DNA of 64,000 nucleotides from Eonycteris spelaea (taxonomy: Eukaryota > Chordata > Mammalia > Chiroptera > Pteropodidae), in assembly GCA_003508835.1 (NCBI GenBank), contig PUFA01000012.1, positions 20,378,001-20,442,000 on the forward strand. Direction: 5' to 3'. Shown piece by piece: positions 24,223-35,620 of this stretch. The translations under genes were made by a program, and so were the position numbers. Position 1 is the stretch's first letter. Every line of letters starts with the position of its first letter. Under the pieces are notes generated by a model. The model did no database searches, had not been told where the DNA came from, and worked only from the letters and a program-made list of their open reading frames with translations.

Positions 24223-24253
24223 AATACAAAAAAAAAAAAAATGCCATATAAAC

Positions 24254-24839
24254 ACCTCCAGCTTAGTACCCTGAAATTACTGGATATACACAATTCTTTT
24301 CATTAAGACAATTTTTTTAAGAATAAGTAAGTTGCCTTTAGGTAAGACGCTTTCTCTTCACCAGCATCACTTCCCATGCTGAAGCCTACAGTACAGTGGC
24401 CACTGTGTTGCCATGGAGAGCAGCTTCGGCCAGGAGAGTCCATGGGGAGGCAGAGAGGTGGGAGGAAGCTCTCTTCTCAAATCAGAAGAAGCAGAGACAG
24501 AGAGAGAGATGAAGAGAGAACATGTTTTATTTGATATGTGGGTTATAGTTACTTCTCTTGGGAAAATCCAGAATGACAGAGGAAAAAATCTTGGGCAATA
24601 AAACCATCTGGTTTTATGGGAAAGCGTCTGATCAGATAAAGTACATTGTGAGTTTTTCTCTTTATTTTGTTGCTGTTATTGCTGCTGGTGGGATATTTGC
24701 TTTGTTTTGTTGCTTTGCTGTGTCTTCCAACTCTATTTAGCCCTTTCTAGAGAATGGAATTTGCTTTGTTGCCTCACTAGATTTTTAACTCATGCTTTCT
24801 ATGCTGACTAGCTCACACCTGTTTTTTTTAATATGTTCA
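24254..24839. other. No recognised feature
   Basis: The sequence holds purine-rich GAGA patches and no recognised gene. Confidence 0.35.
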
Positions 24840-25180
24840 AATTTTTAAAATAATGAACAAGAAACTTTATAATAAACTATATCAGACTGGAGGAAAAAAG
24901 TATCCCTAAAAAGTATGATATTTGGGATTCACTTAAAATAAAACATTAGAGGTAAGAGTAGACAACATAACATACCAAACAAGGGGATAAGAGGGATGCC
25001 TAAAAATAGTTATATAATATCTGGAATTTACCTCAAAGCAGTGGGGGAGGAGGATAGAAGATGGAGTTGAGATGAGACAGGACTGCAAGGAGCTGATAAT
25101 TGTTGGTACATGGAAGTTCATAATACTCTTTGCCTACTTTTACATAGGTTCATGTAAGTCTATAATAAAAAAGTAAAAGA
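24840..25180 (+). mobile_element. Old L1 (L1ME-type) 3' UTR fragment
   Basis: tatttgggattcacttaaaa, gtatgtaagtctataataaa-like ending and aaaaaagtaaaagaaac fit an L1ME-type 3' end, sense. Confidence 0.5.
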
Positions 25181-26965
25181 AACAAGTACTCAGGTCTGCC
25201 TTAGATATGGAAAAAAAAAAACACAGCAGATCACTAAGAAATCAGGCTGCAAGCTACTAAGGTATTTTGCTAAAAGGAATTAGTGTGGGTTGCTCTATTT
25301 GGGGATGCTCACTGTCATCAAATGTCTTATTGGTAATGAAAAAACATGTTGGAATAAAGAAACTCCTGGTTATGGATTTGATCAGGCCTAATAGGTCTCT
25401 TCCACTACTGACTATTTTATGGGGCAATTTACCATCCTAATGAAACATTCCTCTGATGGAACATCCTAATAGAGACAGAGAAACTAGACAAATGACTTTC
25501 CTAAAATCAACAACAAAACATCCAGTGCAGACTGCAGTGTGGATTTAACAGACAAAATATTGCCTTTCTTCATGTGTCCGAATCCTCTGGGGAGCATAAG
25601 GCATATGGAATCTCTCCTTAGCTACTGTATCAGTTCCATTTAGACACTACATGTAAGCTATATCCACAGGATCCCCCAAGGACTCATACTGATTATCATT
25701 TTTTCTCTCTGCTTTCCCCAGAAGCATGGCCCCTGTGTTCCATGATGTATATACTTCCCTAGGGACAAACCTAATTAACTCTCAACATTCCTATTAATAT
25801 TTGTCAGGGGAATTCTAGTGGTAGAGGATGGAAAGTCTCAGGAACTGAGACAGAGAGACAGACACACACAGAGACACCAGACCAGAAGTCAATTTGTGTC
25901 AGAAAAAAATGTACTGAAACTTCGAATTCAGTTTCCTGGCTGGGGCTTTGAATTATTATCTGCCTGGATGAGTCAGGATCCTTAGAGGAGGCTGAGGTAT
26001 ACAATTTATCACTGGACTAGCCACTCCTTGTATTGGGAAGGGCAGTATATGAGAAGAAAATGGTTTGTCCATTGGATTACCTCATCTCTTAAAGTTTTGA
26101 GGAAGCTGCATATTTCACCTAGGCTAGAGATCCCACTGGGAGTAATTCTGTTGAAGGGGATGCCGACTATCTGGAAATGTCTGTGTATGACTCTTGCTGT
26201 AGTCATGACTAAAGTTGACAAAAGGGACCTTCTTGGAATCAAGGTACCAAATGCAAATTGACACATCCATTTCCACCAACTCTACAGGATGATTAACTTG
26301 CTTACCAAAAGACTTGGATTATGTGGCAGGAGACACCGACAGTCAAGCACAGAGACTAGAGATCTCTCAACTTGGACACTTTCTAGAGGCAGGTAGACGA
26401 AATGGTGTTACAGAAAGATCTTTCTGATACTATAATAATTAGCCTTATTGGGAAATGCTCATAGTCCCACACTTAAATTTAGAGCCAGGATTTGGCATAT
26501 TTCAAGACTTCCTAAAGATAGAGGGAAAGAAATATCCTATACATCTTAAATCCCTTCTACTTTAGTCATTAACCAATCACTGTGATTGAGTCTTCTATAC
26601 CTTAAGCTGATTACTCACACTGCACAGCATGCGACCAATGAATCATTAGGAAAGTAGGTGACCATTAATGTCACTTTTGCAACTATTTCAGGCAGATAAA
26701 TTGAGGGAAAGAGAGGAGAAAGTGTGTCTCTTATAGTGCTCCAAGTACCAGGCAGATCATGGGTGTCATAGAATCAGATCACCTCCTCAGTCCTTGACAC
26801 AAATCCATCAAGACCCAGTCTGAGGCAAGATTTGAATGACTGCACATACCCTGACGGCAAGTCCCTGGAGAGCTCAGCATGGATGCCACACCTCTCCTTG
26901 CAGGGCGAGCATCTTCTCTGGGAGCTTGTGGCTTTGTTGCCATAATTCTGTGATGAAAGTTCTAG
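25181..26965. other. No recognised feature
   Basis: Intronic sequence. The overlapping 77- and 85-codon frames near 26.0-26.3 kb on both strands show no known domain. A short CA/GA tract lies near 25850-25875. Confidence 0.35.
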
Positions 26966-27126
26966 ACCTGTACTGTCCAGTATGGTAGCTGGAAACCAGG
27001 TGTGACTATTAAATTTTACTTTTAATTAACAACTCAGCACCGCAGTAATGCTCACTACATTTCGAGTACAAAATAGCATATGTGGTAGTGGCTACCACAC
27101 TAGACAGCACAGACATAGAACATTAC
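26966..27126. mobile_element. hAT-type MITE with inverted termini
   Basis: CTGTACTGTCCAGTATGGTA at the left and its near reverse complement at the right (gctaccacactagacagcac) form terminal inverted repeats around an A/T-rich centre. A longer copy of the same family is at 44965-45250. Confidence 0.7.
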
Positions 27127-27156
27127 AAGAGAGTTCTTGTACATAGGACTCCTCAT

Positions 27157-27380
27157 GCCACGGGTCAGCAAGCTATGGTTTGTGGGCCAAATTCAGCCCA
27201 CCTTCCATGACTGTAGTTATATTGGAAGACAGCCATGCCCGTTCTTTTATGTATTCACTATGGCTAGTTTCTCTCTACATGAGCAGGATTGAATAGTTTG
27301 CAACAGAGACCATCTGACCCACAAAGTCCAAAATATTTACTATATGGACCTTCACAGAAAATGTTTTGCCAACGATGCAC
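27157..27380. mobile_element. hAT-Charlie-type MITE
   Basis: CACGGGTCAGCAAGC at one end and GTTTTGCCAACGATG at the other are degenerate inverted repeats. The interior (tgtgggccaaattcagccca, then ccacaaagtccaaaatattt) is a widespread mammalian hAT MITE. A second copy is at 39350-39562. Confidence 0.75.
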
Positions 27381-27384
27381 TATT

Positions 27385-27500
27385 CCCTTTTTCCAGAAAA
27401 ATGTACATGGCTACATATAAAATTTTGTATACAGTTTTAGGATCTGTGAACCCCTGTGCTTTCCATCCAGGTAAACCAAGCTCAGTTATAAGCTTCTTTG
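27385..27500. mobile_element. Second hAT-type fragment
   Basis: ttttccagaaaaatgtacat and ggatctgtgaacccctg fit another hAT MITE family of the 'frequent ...ggaccc' type. The assignment is tentative. Confidence 0.4.
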
Positions 27501-28484
27501 CTAGTTTCATTTTTCTAGAATCTCCAGATGCCAAATTCTTGCTGCCAAAATCCATAAATATTAGATTTTTATGATTTCAAAAGAGTAAACACATCTTAAG
27601 AAGAATATCACTACACAGTTCAGGATTATGCTCTAAGTGCACTTTCATATGTCACTGGTCTTCTTTGAATTTCACTGACAAGCCCACCATCATTTAAGAA
27701 TCAGGCCATTGCCTCTACTTAATATAAACCCCTTTCCTACTTTTAGCTCTTCCTCTAAGAGTCTGGATTCAGTGACTCTTGTTAGGTTCACTATCTCAAC
27801 CATCTGTCATCTATAGAAAGTTGTCAGAATTCTGAATATTTCCCATCTTTTCTGATTCTTGAGGTCTTTGTCACGGAAACACCTTCATTTAGCCTTCTCC
27901 TTCCACTAGCTGTTCTGTTCAGGCTCACATACATGCACGTTCTGCTGCCGTAGTCACACTTAGCGGGCTGCCACCTTGGATTCTGTAGCACATCCTTGCA
28001 CATTTTGTCGATTTACATACTGAGAACTTAAAAGAGAATTTGTGCACACACATAGAGATACCTACCTACATGCATACCTACACTTACCTAGACAGTCTGT
28101 GAGTTTAGGTTAAGTGCCTGATTTAATTAGCCAAGAGACAAAACATCACCAGAAGCCATGGGATGTTTGGCGGGGGAGGGCACACTAGGAGCAGAGGACG
28201 ACAGTTGATGCAGCCTGTCTCAGAATGGCTCCCTTGAGCCCCCAGAGTCTCTAACAGTAGCACACACTGCATGTGACACGGTCTGCACACTGGTCTTTCC
28301 CGGTCCAAAGAGCTTAAGTCTTGCTACATCACAGCCTTTTACACTAACATCTTGCGTCACCGTCCAGAAAGAACATGATCCAACAGTCTTTGTGCTTCTA
28401 TTTAAGGGACTTTTGACAATTATTAGACACTCTTGTTTGTTTGTTTGTTTGTTTTTAACAAATTCACATCAGCGAGGCATAAAT
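27501..28484. other. No gene recognised; (GTTT)n tract at 28431-28455
   Basis: Six GTTT units at 28431-28455. The remainder is unique-looking. Confidence 0.4.
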
Positions 28485-29030
28485 ATCTTTATTCATTCAA
28501 TCTGTCATTTATTTTTTTTAATTTCTCAAGTACCTGCTATTTTCAGAAACTGTCCTGGATATTGGAGATATGCCAGTGGGGGTGGGGGATGGAGAAGAAA
28601 GGTGTTGTCTTGGTGATACTTGCATTCCACTGGAGATACTGATATAAATTAATAAAAACCCCAATATTTAATATGAACTGAGATATAGTATTAAGCATTA
28701 TATAAAAATATTAAGTAGGGTGGAGTAAAGGGTGATGCAAGTGCACTTTCATATGTGGAGTGGTCACAGAAGGCCTCTCAGATGATATTGCAGCAGAGAC
28801 CAAATCAAGTCCAGGAGGAGCCTTTAAGGCAGAAACGAGTTCAAAGACAGTTTGTGTGTTGGAGGAGCACCATGGAAGCCCATGTAGCTGTTGCTGAGTG
28901 AGGGAGGGAAACGTGAAGAAATGAAGTCAGAGGAAAAGTTAGTGGTCATTAAGACTTGAGGTTTTGCTCTAGCTAGGCTTAGAAGCCTAGAGAATTTTGA
29001 GCAGAGAAGTAACATATTTTATATTATCTT
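28485..29030 (+). repeat. Long L2 LINE fragment
   Basis: It follows the L2 3' half in order: ttctcaagtacctgctattt, gatattggagatatgccagt, ggtcacagaaggcctctcag, then gaattttgagcagagaagta. About 540 bp are preserved. Confidence 0.8.
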
Positions 29031-30189
29031 TCTTTGAATGATATTTCCCCCCTATTTTTAAGTCTTCTGGAAAATAGCAATATCTCTCAGTCCACCCAGA
29101 CTCTTATTTACTGCTTCTTTCATCTGGGTCACCCATCACTGATTAGATCGAGGACCTCAATCCCAATTCTTTTCCCCTCCTCTCAGTCCATCTTTCTCTC
29201 AAGCTGTTGCTGCAGGAATCAGCCACATGGAGAAATAACCAGGTAGCACCTGCCTCAGCCAACTCCACATCTTTCTCATTCCGCCCCTGCGTGTGGGATG
29301 GCTGTGAGGACCACTCAGCCCTTTTGCTGCATGCACACTCATGATAGGTGAGCAGGTTACCAGCCCAAGGCAGGCATTCTTTGACTAATGAGGGACAGAG
29401 CAAGTGGATAGATTCTCCCTCTTCTGTCCCTTCGAAGGACATTGAGATACATTCTACACAGCTTCCCCAAGGATCCCCAGCAAGACTGAGCCCCAGCTGT
29501 CAGTGATCAGCTCAATAACACAATCTTGGGTGTTCTTCCTCTCTCTTCACTTTTTCACTCTGTTCAGTCCCCTACACCAGTTCTCTGAAATCACTCTGCA
29601 CAATACCTACAACTAAACCTTGTCTCAGACTGCTTTCTGAGGAAACAAGGGTTAAAACACCCCCTTCCTTTCACCTTCCTTACTCCACTCCTGCCTCTTC
29701 ATTCAAAAAAATTTTTTAAAAAACTATTAATCTCAGAGTCAGAGAGACCTTTAGAGAACATTTATTTTGACGCCTTTGGTTACAGATAAGGAAACAGAGG
29801 TCCAAAGAAATTAGTAGGCTTCTGCTGTAACTTGTCTTTCTGGTGGGGAAAATCAGAGCAAGTGGAAAATCAAAAACATAAGAGACAACAGAGCTTGACA
29901 GATGGTCCCAAGGTCAAGAATAAGACTTTTTTTAAAACAGAAATAACAACTAACCTTTGGCATGGCATACAAGGAATGGTGCCTAGGAGTTGAAATGGAG
30001 AAGTAACTTTATAATTTTTTAGTAAATAAATAATGTGTTTAAGGATATTCAAAGTTTGGGGTCAACTGCATCTTTCTGGAGAGTTTAGTTTCTTTACAAG
30101 TCAATTAGTGTATTTGCATTGAACATCTGTCCTAACAAGGTTCTGTGCTGCTGCATTGGGAGGGTCGAAGGGCATTCTAAGAACGCTCC
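29031..30189. other. No recognised feature
   Basis: C/T-rich unique sequence at 29.0-29.7 kb. A MIR-like antisense scrap at 29770-29815 (gataaggaaacagaggtcca). Confidence 0.35.
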
Positions 30190-30320
30190 TGGCAGGCTGG
30201 GGATCAGGAGATCGAAATTCTAATTACACTTCGGCCATTAATTAACCCTGTGAACTTAAGCAAGGCATTTATTCTTTCTGGGCTATGAGTCAGCTCCTTC
30301 TTTACAAAACGACCATTAGT
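30190..30320 (+). repeat. MIR SINE
   Basis: atcaggagatcgaaattcta, then gtgaacttaagcaaggcatt and tgagtcagctccttctttac, in sense MIR order. Confidence 0.65.
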
Positions 30321-31249
30321 TTTGTCGAGTCATAGATAAGACTATGAAGTGGCTTTGGAGCTCATCCTCATTTTGCAGGGCCAAAAAAAGTGAGTTTCTT
30401 AAAGTCACTTATTTAGAATCAGAAATGGCAGTGTTACCCTAGTCTTCCTGATCCTCTATCTATGGATGACTTTTGAAATTCTTCCCAATCATAAAATGAA
30501 GTAATCCCATTTTTGAAGTGTAAGACAGGATTTTGTCCTGAAGGATTCATAATCAAGTTAAGACACTTGACGTGTAAAAATAGTTATTGTAAGATGACAA
30601 ATGAGATCCCATAAGCAGAACAACTTCCACTTCTTTGGCCATCCTGAGAAGCAAGTTGTCAGGAAAATTAGTGAGATTTGAACCCAGCTTTGGGGGGGGG
30701 GGAAAGGCAGATTGAAGGATCACCATGGATATAGGAGGACAGTAGCCAGAACAGTCGTGGACATGGGATCAGCTAGGGCATTGGCTGGATCTGTCCAGTA
30801 GGAATTTCCAGATGGATGAGATTGGGCTGGTGAGTTATGGTCCTAGGAGAGGCGGAATTCTTGGTTGTCTGCCTTCCCTGCGGCTAATCTGAAACTATAT
30901 ATGGTGAAGGGCTCTGAGTTACTATTTCGGTCTGTAGCAGACGGAAGTAGAATGTGGAAACTATGACCAAGATCTCTTATGGTAATTAAAGAGAATTAAA
31001 TCTGCTCATTTCTGATTTGTCCTCAAGCAGTTTTATTTTTAAATGACATTTTTAAATGTCCCTGTTATAAAATTCAATTAAAATAATGAGGAATGATTGA
31101 CATCTTTTTGCTGGTAATACTTTGAAACAGATTGGTTAAATAAGTACAATTGTTTAAAAACAGAAATGGATGTGGCCCACCTAGCTTGACAAATTTTCTC
31201 TTTTAAATGGGATTGGTAGAAAGGTGAGGGAGAGATTCAAAATTTCATG
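30321..31249. other. No gene recognised
   Basis: A homopolymer run of G lies near 30692-30702 and a MIR-like antisense scrap at 30360-30455. Confidence 0.35.
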
Positions 31250-32823
31250 TTTGGCATGGATAATTAGAGAAATGTAATTATGGCAGAACAATAGCAGTAG
31301 ATATACTTAAAAACAAAGGAACAAGGCAACAACAAAAAAACGAACAAAACAGAAATCATAAAACAGAATGAGAGACATAAGACCTAACAAATTTATGTCG
31401 ATAAATGCAAAAATAAAGTCTCTTATAAAATGACAAAGATTTTCATCTAAAACAAAATACAGACTTGTAGCCTAGTCACCTAAAACATAGTGACACAAAA
31501 GATTTACAAATACAAGGATAATGAAAAATTGAACAAAAATAAAGCAGAAATATATTTTTAAATAAAGCAGAAAGGCAAAATAAGAGTGGCAATATTAATA
31601 TCAGAATAAAACTCAAAAAATTTTTGGATAAAGAGAATTGTTTTATAAAGGTGTGATCCACAGTGAATGTATAATGTACTATATAATGTATAACGTACTA
31701 TAAAATGTAGCATAGAAATATATAGAGAGAAAGCTGTTAGAAGATAAAGAAAAGCTGGAAAAAACAAAACTGTAGGAAAATTAGCATACCATATTTAGTC
31801 TTCAGTAAATCATGGAGTCAAAAATGATTAGGATTTAAATGTACTTAATAAGGTTAATTTGATAGCATATAAATCAAATTTTACCTACAATTGGTATGTT
31901 TTCAAATATCCATGGTTCATTTATAAAAAATTTTTCTATACTGGACAAAAAATTTTAAAATTTCAATAAATTTTTTAAAAATGAACTTTTAATGCAATAA
32001 AAATTAGGGTTAGAAATAAAAGCAAATGTAAACCAAAATCTTACAGCTATTAAAACGAAATTCTACATAAGTATTACCTATTAGCGAAAGTGAAAAGTTC
32101 AAATATGGCTTGTAAAAACTACATGTCAAAGCTATGGCTGAAAGGTGATTAAAATATTTTATAGAAATAGTCAAGGCATACATAAAGGATAAAGGAAGGT
32201 GGATTGGTAATAAATTCTGAATGCAAAAGCAAAAATACAGAAAATCTTAAGGCTCAATTCAGACAACAAATCCATAGTCTTGAATGCTTCCATTATTTAA
32301 TGAGGAAGAATAAAAATAAATTGCCTATGAATACACCTCAAAAAAATCAAAAGAACAACATAAAACATGAAGAGGAAAATATTTAAAAAGGGACTATAAT
32401 TGGAAATTAGAAAAACAATCACATGTAAATATATTCAGGAGTCCTTTGAAAAAATAATGTAAGTTTGTCTTGACAAGTCTATTAAAAAAGAAAATTAGAC
32501 AAAATTTGTTATGAGAAAAATATATAATGAATGAGGAAATTTTTTTAAAAGGCTACACTTTATTCTGTTTTTAGTGTGAAAATTCAACAAAATTCACAAT
32601 TTTCTGGAAAAATATAGATAACCAAAATTATATAGAAAAACAGAACTGTATCTCCAAAAAAGAGGTTTTACTGTTTTATAAATAGGCTAATAAAAGGTTT
32701 AATGAACAAATATTTCACATGTTATATAAACTGGCCCACATCACAGAAAACTCTTAAAGCTTCTCAATTTCTATTACGCAACTCATGTAACTCAGTTATC
32801 AGAACCTAACCCAATTGATGCCT

Positions 32824-32879
<56 letters not shown>

Positions 32880-33565
32880 CAGTCAGTCTTAATCATAACA
32901 GATCTAACAATCTGAAACAAAGATCTGTTAGGATGAAATAAGGATTATTCAAAGAATGTGCAGATGGATTGCTGGTAGTATCAATATAAACCATGAGGTC
33001 TAAGGAGAGTAGTTGAATGACCATCTCAATAGATGACAGAAAAATTATTTGATAGCATTTAATATCTCCTTTAAAAAACTTTATTAGATATAGAAGGATA
33101 TTACTTTAACCTAATACCAATAACTATTATTAGGTATAGCCATTCCCATTCAAATCAGAATCAAAACAAGGATGCCCACCACGATTATTGTTAGATACCC
33201 TTATTCTGAATGTTTACGTCAATGCAATAAAATGTAAAATAAAAGTAACAAACTTATAAAAGAGTAATACAAAATGATGATTTGTAGGAATATGAATTTT
33301 CCTGAAAAACCCTATGCCATTTGAATGCATCAGACGTTAGTATACAGTTACAAAGCCATCATGAGGTTTAAGGACAGGACTAATCCCTGGTGATAGAAAT
33401 TGGAACAGTGGTTGTTCTGAGAGGGAGTATTGCCCAAAAAGGAGAGTAAAGTTTCTGGGGCCATGGAGATGTTCTGCATCATGATTGGAGCACTGATTAA
33501 TGGATGCACATTGCACATTTAACACATGCAAATTTTCCTGTGTGTAAATTGTAGTTATACAGTCT
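31250..33565 (+). mobile_element. Old L1 (L1M/HAL1-like), sense, heavily decayed
   Basis: The A-rich strand, the ORF2-like tract near 33130-33230 (aaaacaaggatgcccaccac) and a 3' UTR-like end (tctggggccatggagatgtt, then acatgcaaattttcctgtgt) support a sense L1. Coding is destroyed by indels and stops. It abuts an antisense L1 at about 33566. Confidence 0.65.
32826..32878 (+). repeat. (AC)n microsatellite
   Basis: About 26 AC units without interruption, inside the old L1. Confidence 0.98.
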
Positions 33566-34489
33566 GTAGCCTTTAGACTGGCTTCTTTCACTTAGCAATA
33601 TGCTTTTAAGGCCCCTCCATGACTTTTGTGGCTTGAAAATTCTTTCCGTCGTTAAATATAATATTCTTGTATGGATGTACCGGTTTCTACAGTCATTCAC
33701 CTATTGATAGACATCTTAGATACTTCCAATTTGTAGCAATTATGAAACAAGCTGCCTTAAGCATTCATATGCAGGGTTTTTTTTTTTTGTAGACATAAGT
33801 TTTCAACTCATTTGGATAAATACTTGAGAGCATAATTGTGAGATCATATGGTAAGACTATGTTTAGCTTTTTAAGAAACTGCCAAACTGTCTTCCAAAGT
33901 GGCTGTACCATTCTGCATTCCTTCCAGCAATGAATGAAGGTTCCTGTTCCTTCACATCCTCACAAATATTTGGTATTGTCAGTTTTTTAGACTTTAGCCT
34001 TCTAATTGGTGTGTGGTGGTATCTTGTTTTAATATGCAGTTCTGTAATGACATGCGATGAACCTCTTTTTGTGTATTTATTTGCTATCTGTGTATCTTCT
34101 TTGGTGAGGTATCTGTTTAGATGTTTTGCCCATTTTTTAATCGCGTTGGTATTTTTTATTGAGTTTTGAGAGTTAATTGTATATTTTAGACACATGACCT
34201 TTATCAGATATATGCAAATATTTTCTCCCAATCTGTAGCTTTCCATTTTCCTAACAGTATCTTTCTCAAAGTAGAAGTTTTAACTTTAATGAAGTCCAAT
34301 TTTTATTTCATCGATTGAATTTTTTTGTGTGTTATATCTAAAATCTCATCATTAAACCCAAAGTCACCTAGATTTTCTCCTATGTTATCTTTTAGAAGTT
34401 TTATAGTTTTATGTTTTGCAGTTAGGTCTATAACTCATTTTGAGTTAATATTTCTGAAAAATGTAAGCTATGTGTCTAGATTCATTTTT
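33566..34489 (-). mobile_element. Old L1, antisense, ORF2 3' region
   Basis: On the minus strand 33863-34246 encodes a recognisable ORF2 C-terminal region (...INSQNSIKNTNAIKKWAKHL, NRYLTKEDTQIANKYTKR), degraded at both ends. With the sense L1 before it, this makes a tail-to-tail arrangement. Confidence 0.8.
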
Positions 34490-34573
34490 TTGTTATTTTT
34501 TTTTTAATTATGGTGACATTGGTTTATGAACTCCAGTAAGTTTCAGGTGTAGAATTTAGCAGTAAAGTATACA

Positions 34574-34621
<48 letters not shown>

Positions 34622-35262
34622 ACACACACATATATGCCTTATATGGATATATGTGTGTGTGTATTGCATTGTGTATTCACTGCCCATTTACATTTCTTTC
34701 TGTCACCACATATTTGACCCCTTTTGCCCCATCTACCTTCCTCCTCCCTCCTCTACCATCTGGTAATCACTAGTCTATTGTCCATGTCTGTGAGTCTGTT
34801 TGTTTGTCCTGTTCATTTGTTGCTTTTAGGTTTATATCCCACATGTAAACGATATCATGTGATTTTCAACTTTTTCTGTCTGGCTTATTTCACTTAGCAT
34901 GCTTATCCCAAGGTCCAGCCACATTGTTACAAATGGCAGTATTTCATCTCACCTTATGGCTGAGTAATATTCCATTGTATATATGTACCACAGCTTCTTT
35001 AGCCAATCATCTATCGTAGGACACTTTGGTTGTTTCCATGTCCTGACCACTGTGAATAATGCTGCTATGAACATCAATGTGCAAGTACTTTTTCAGGTAT
35101 GGGTTTTCAAATCTTTGGGGTATATACCCAGTAGAGGGATTGATGGATCATATATGTGATAGATTAATTCTTAGTTTTTTGAGGAATCACCATACTTCTT
35201 TCCATAGTGGCTGTACCAATTTGCAGTCCTACCAGCAGTGTATGAGGGTTCCTTTTTCCTTC
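34490..35262 (-). mobile_element. Younger L1, antisense, 5'-truncated
   Basis: Starting with a T-run (34496-34505), the sequence reads on the minus strand as an L1 3' UTR and ORF2 end (gcatgctaagtgaaataagc, gatatcgtttacatgtggga) closely similar to the 3257-3598 insertion. It breaks off at about 35262. It is inserted at or in the older antisense L1. Confidence 0.8.
34571..34628 (+). repeat. (CA)n microsatellite in the L1 3' UTR
   Basis: About 25 CA units interrupted by single bases, followed by ATATATGCC and a GT-rich part that can fold back on it. Confidence 0.95.
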
Positions 35263-35529
35263 CGGGGATTTTTAAAAATATTGGTTCCAGTGAAAAGCCA
35301 AGGTTGGCAACTAATTAGATGCACACCAAAAATACCCTAGAATACAAAGTTCATGTCATCTTAAAAGCTAATGTTACCTCCTTTCTAAGCTTTGAGATTG
35401 CATTATTGGACAACTTTATTTTTATATTAATGTAACAGGAATGATAACTAAACAAAGACACGGAACAAGCAGCTTCAGTAGAAAAATTTGTAGGTGCTAC
35501 CATGCATCCTCATTGTGGCGGGAGTCATG
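35263..35529. other. No recognised feature
   Basis: Short unique segment after the L1. Confidence 0.35.
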
Positions 35530-35620
35530 GTTCCTAAAACGAATTAGGGAACCTGGGTTGAAGTTCAGCTCTGCCACTTACCGCCTATGTGATCTTGATC
35601 TTGAAATTTCTCCTTCAACT
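35530..35620 (+). repeat. MIR SINE fragment
   Basis: acctgggttgaagttcagct, then ctgccacttaccgcctatgt, in sense MIR order. Confidence 0.65.

Noticed and set aside
33863..34246. A 127-codon protein gene on the minus strand
   Set aside because: The sequence is the C-terminal region of L1 ORF2, decayed at both ends, not a host gene.
32821..34630. CRISPR-like or satellite array
   Set aside because: The regular repetition is (CA)n microsatellite in L1 sequence. No spacer structure exists and the DNA is mammalian.
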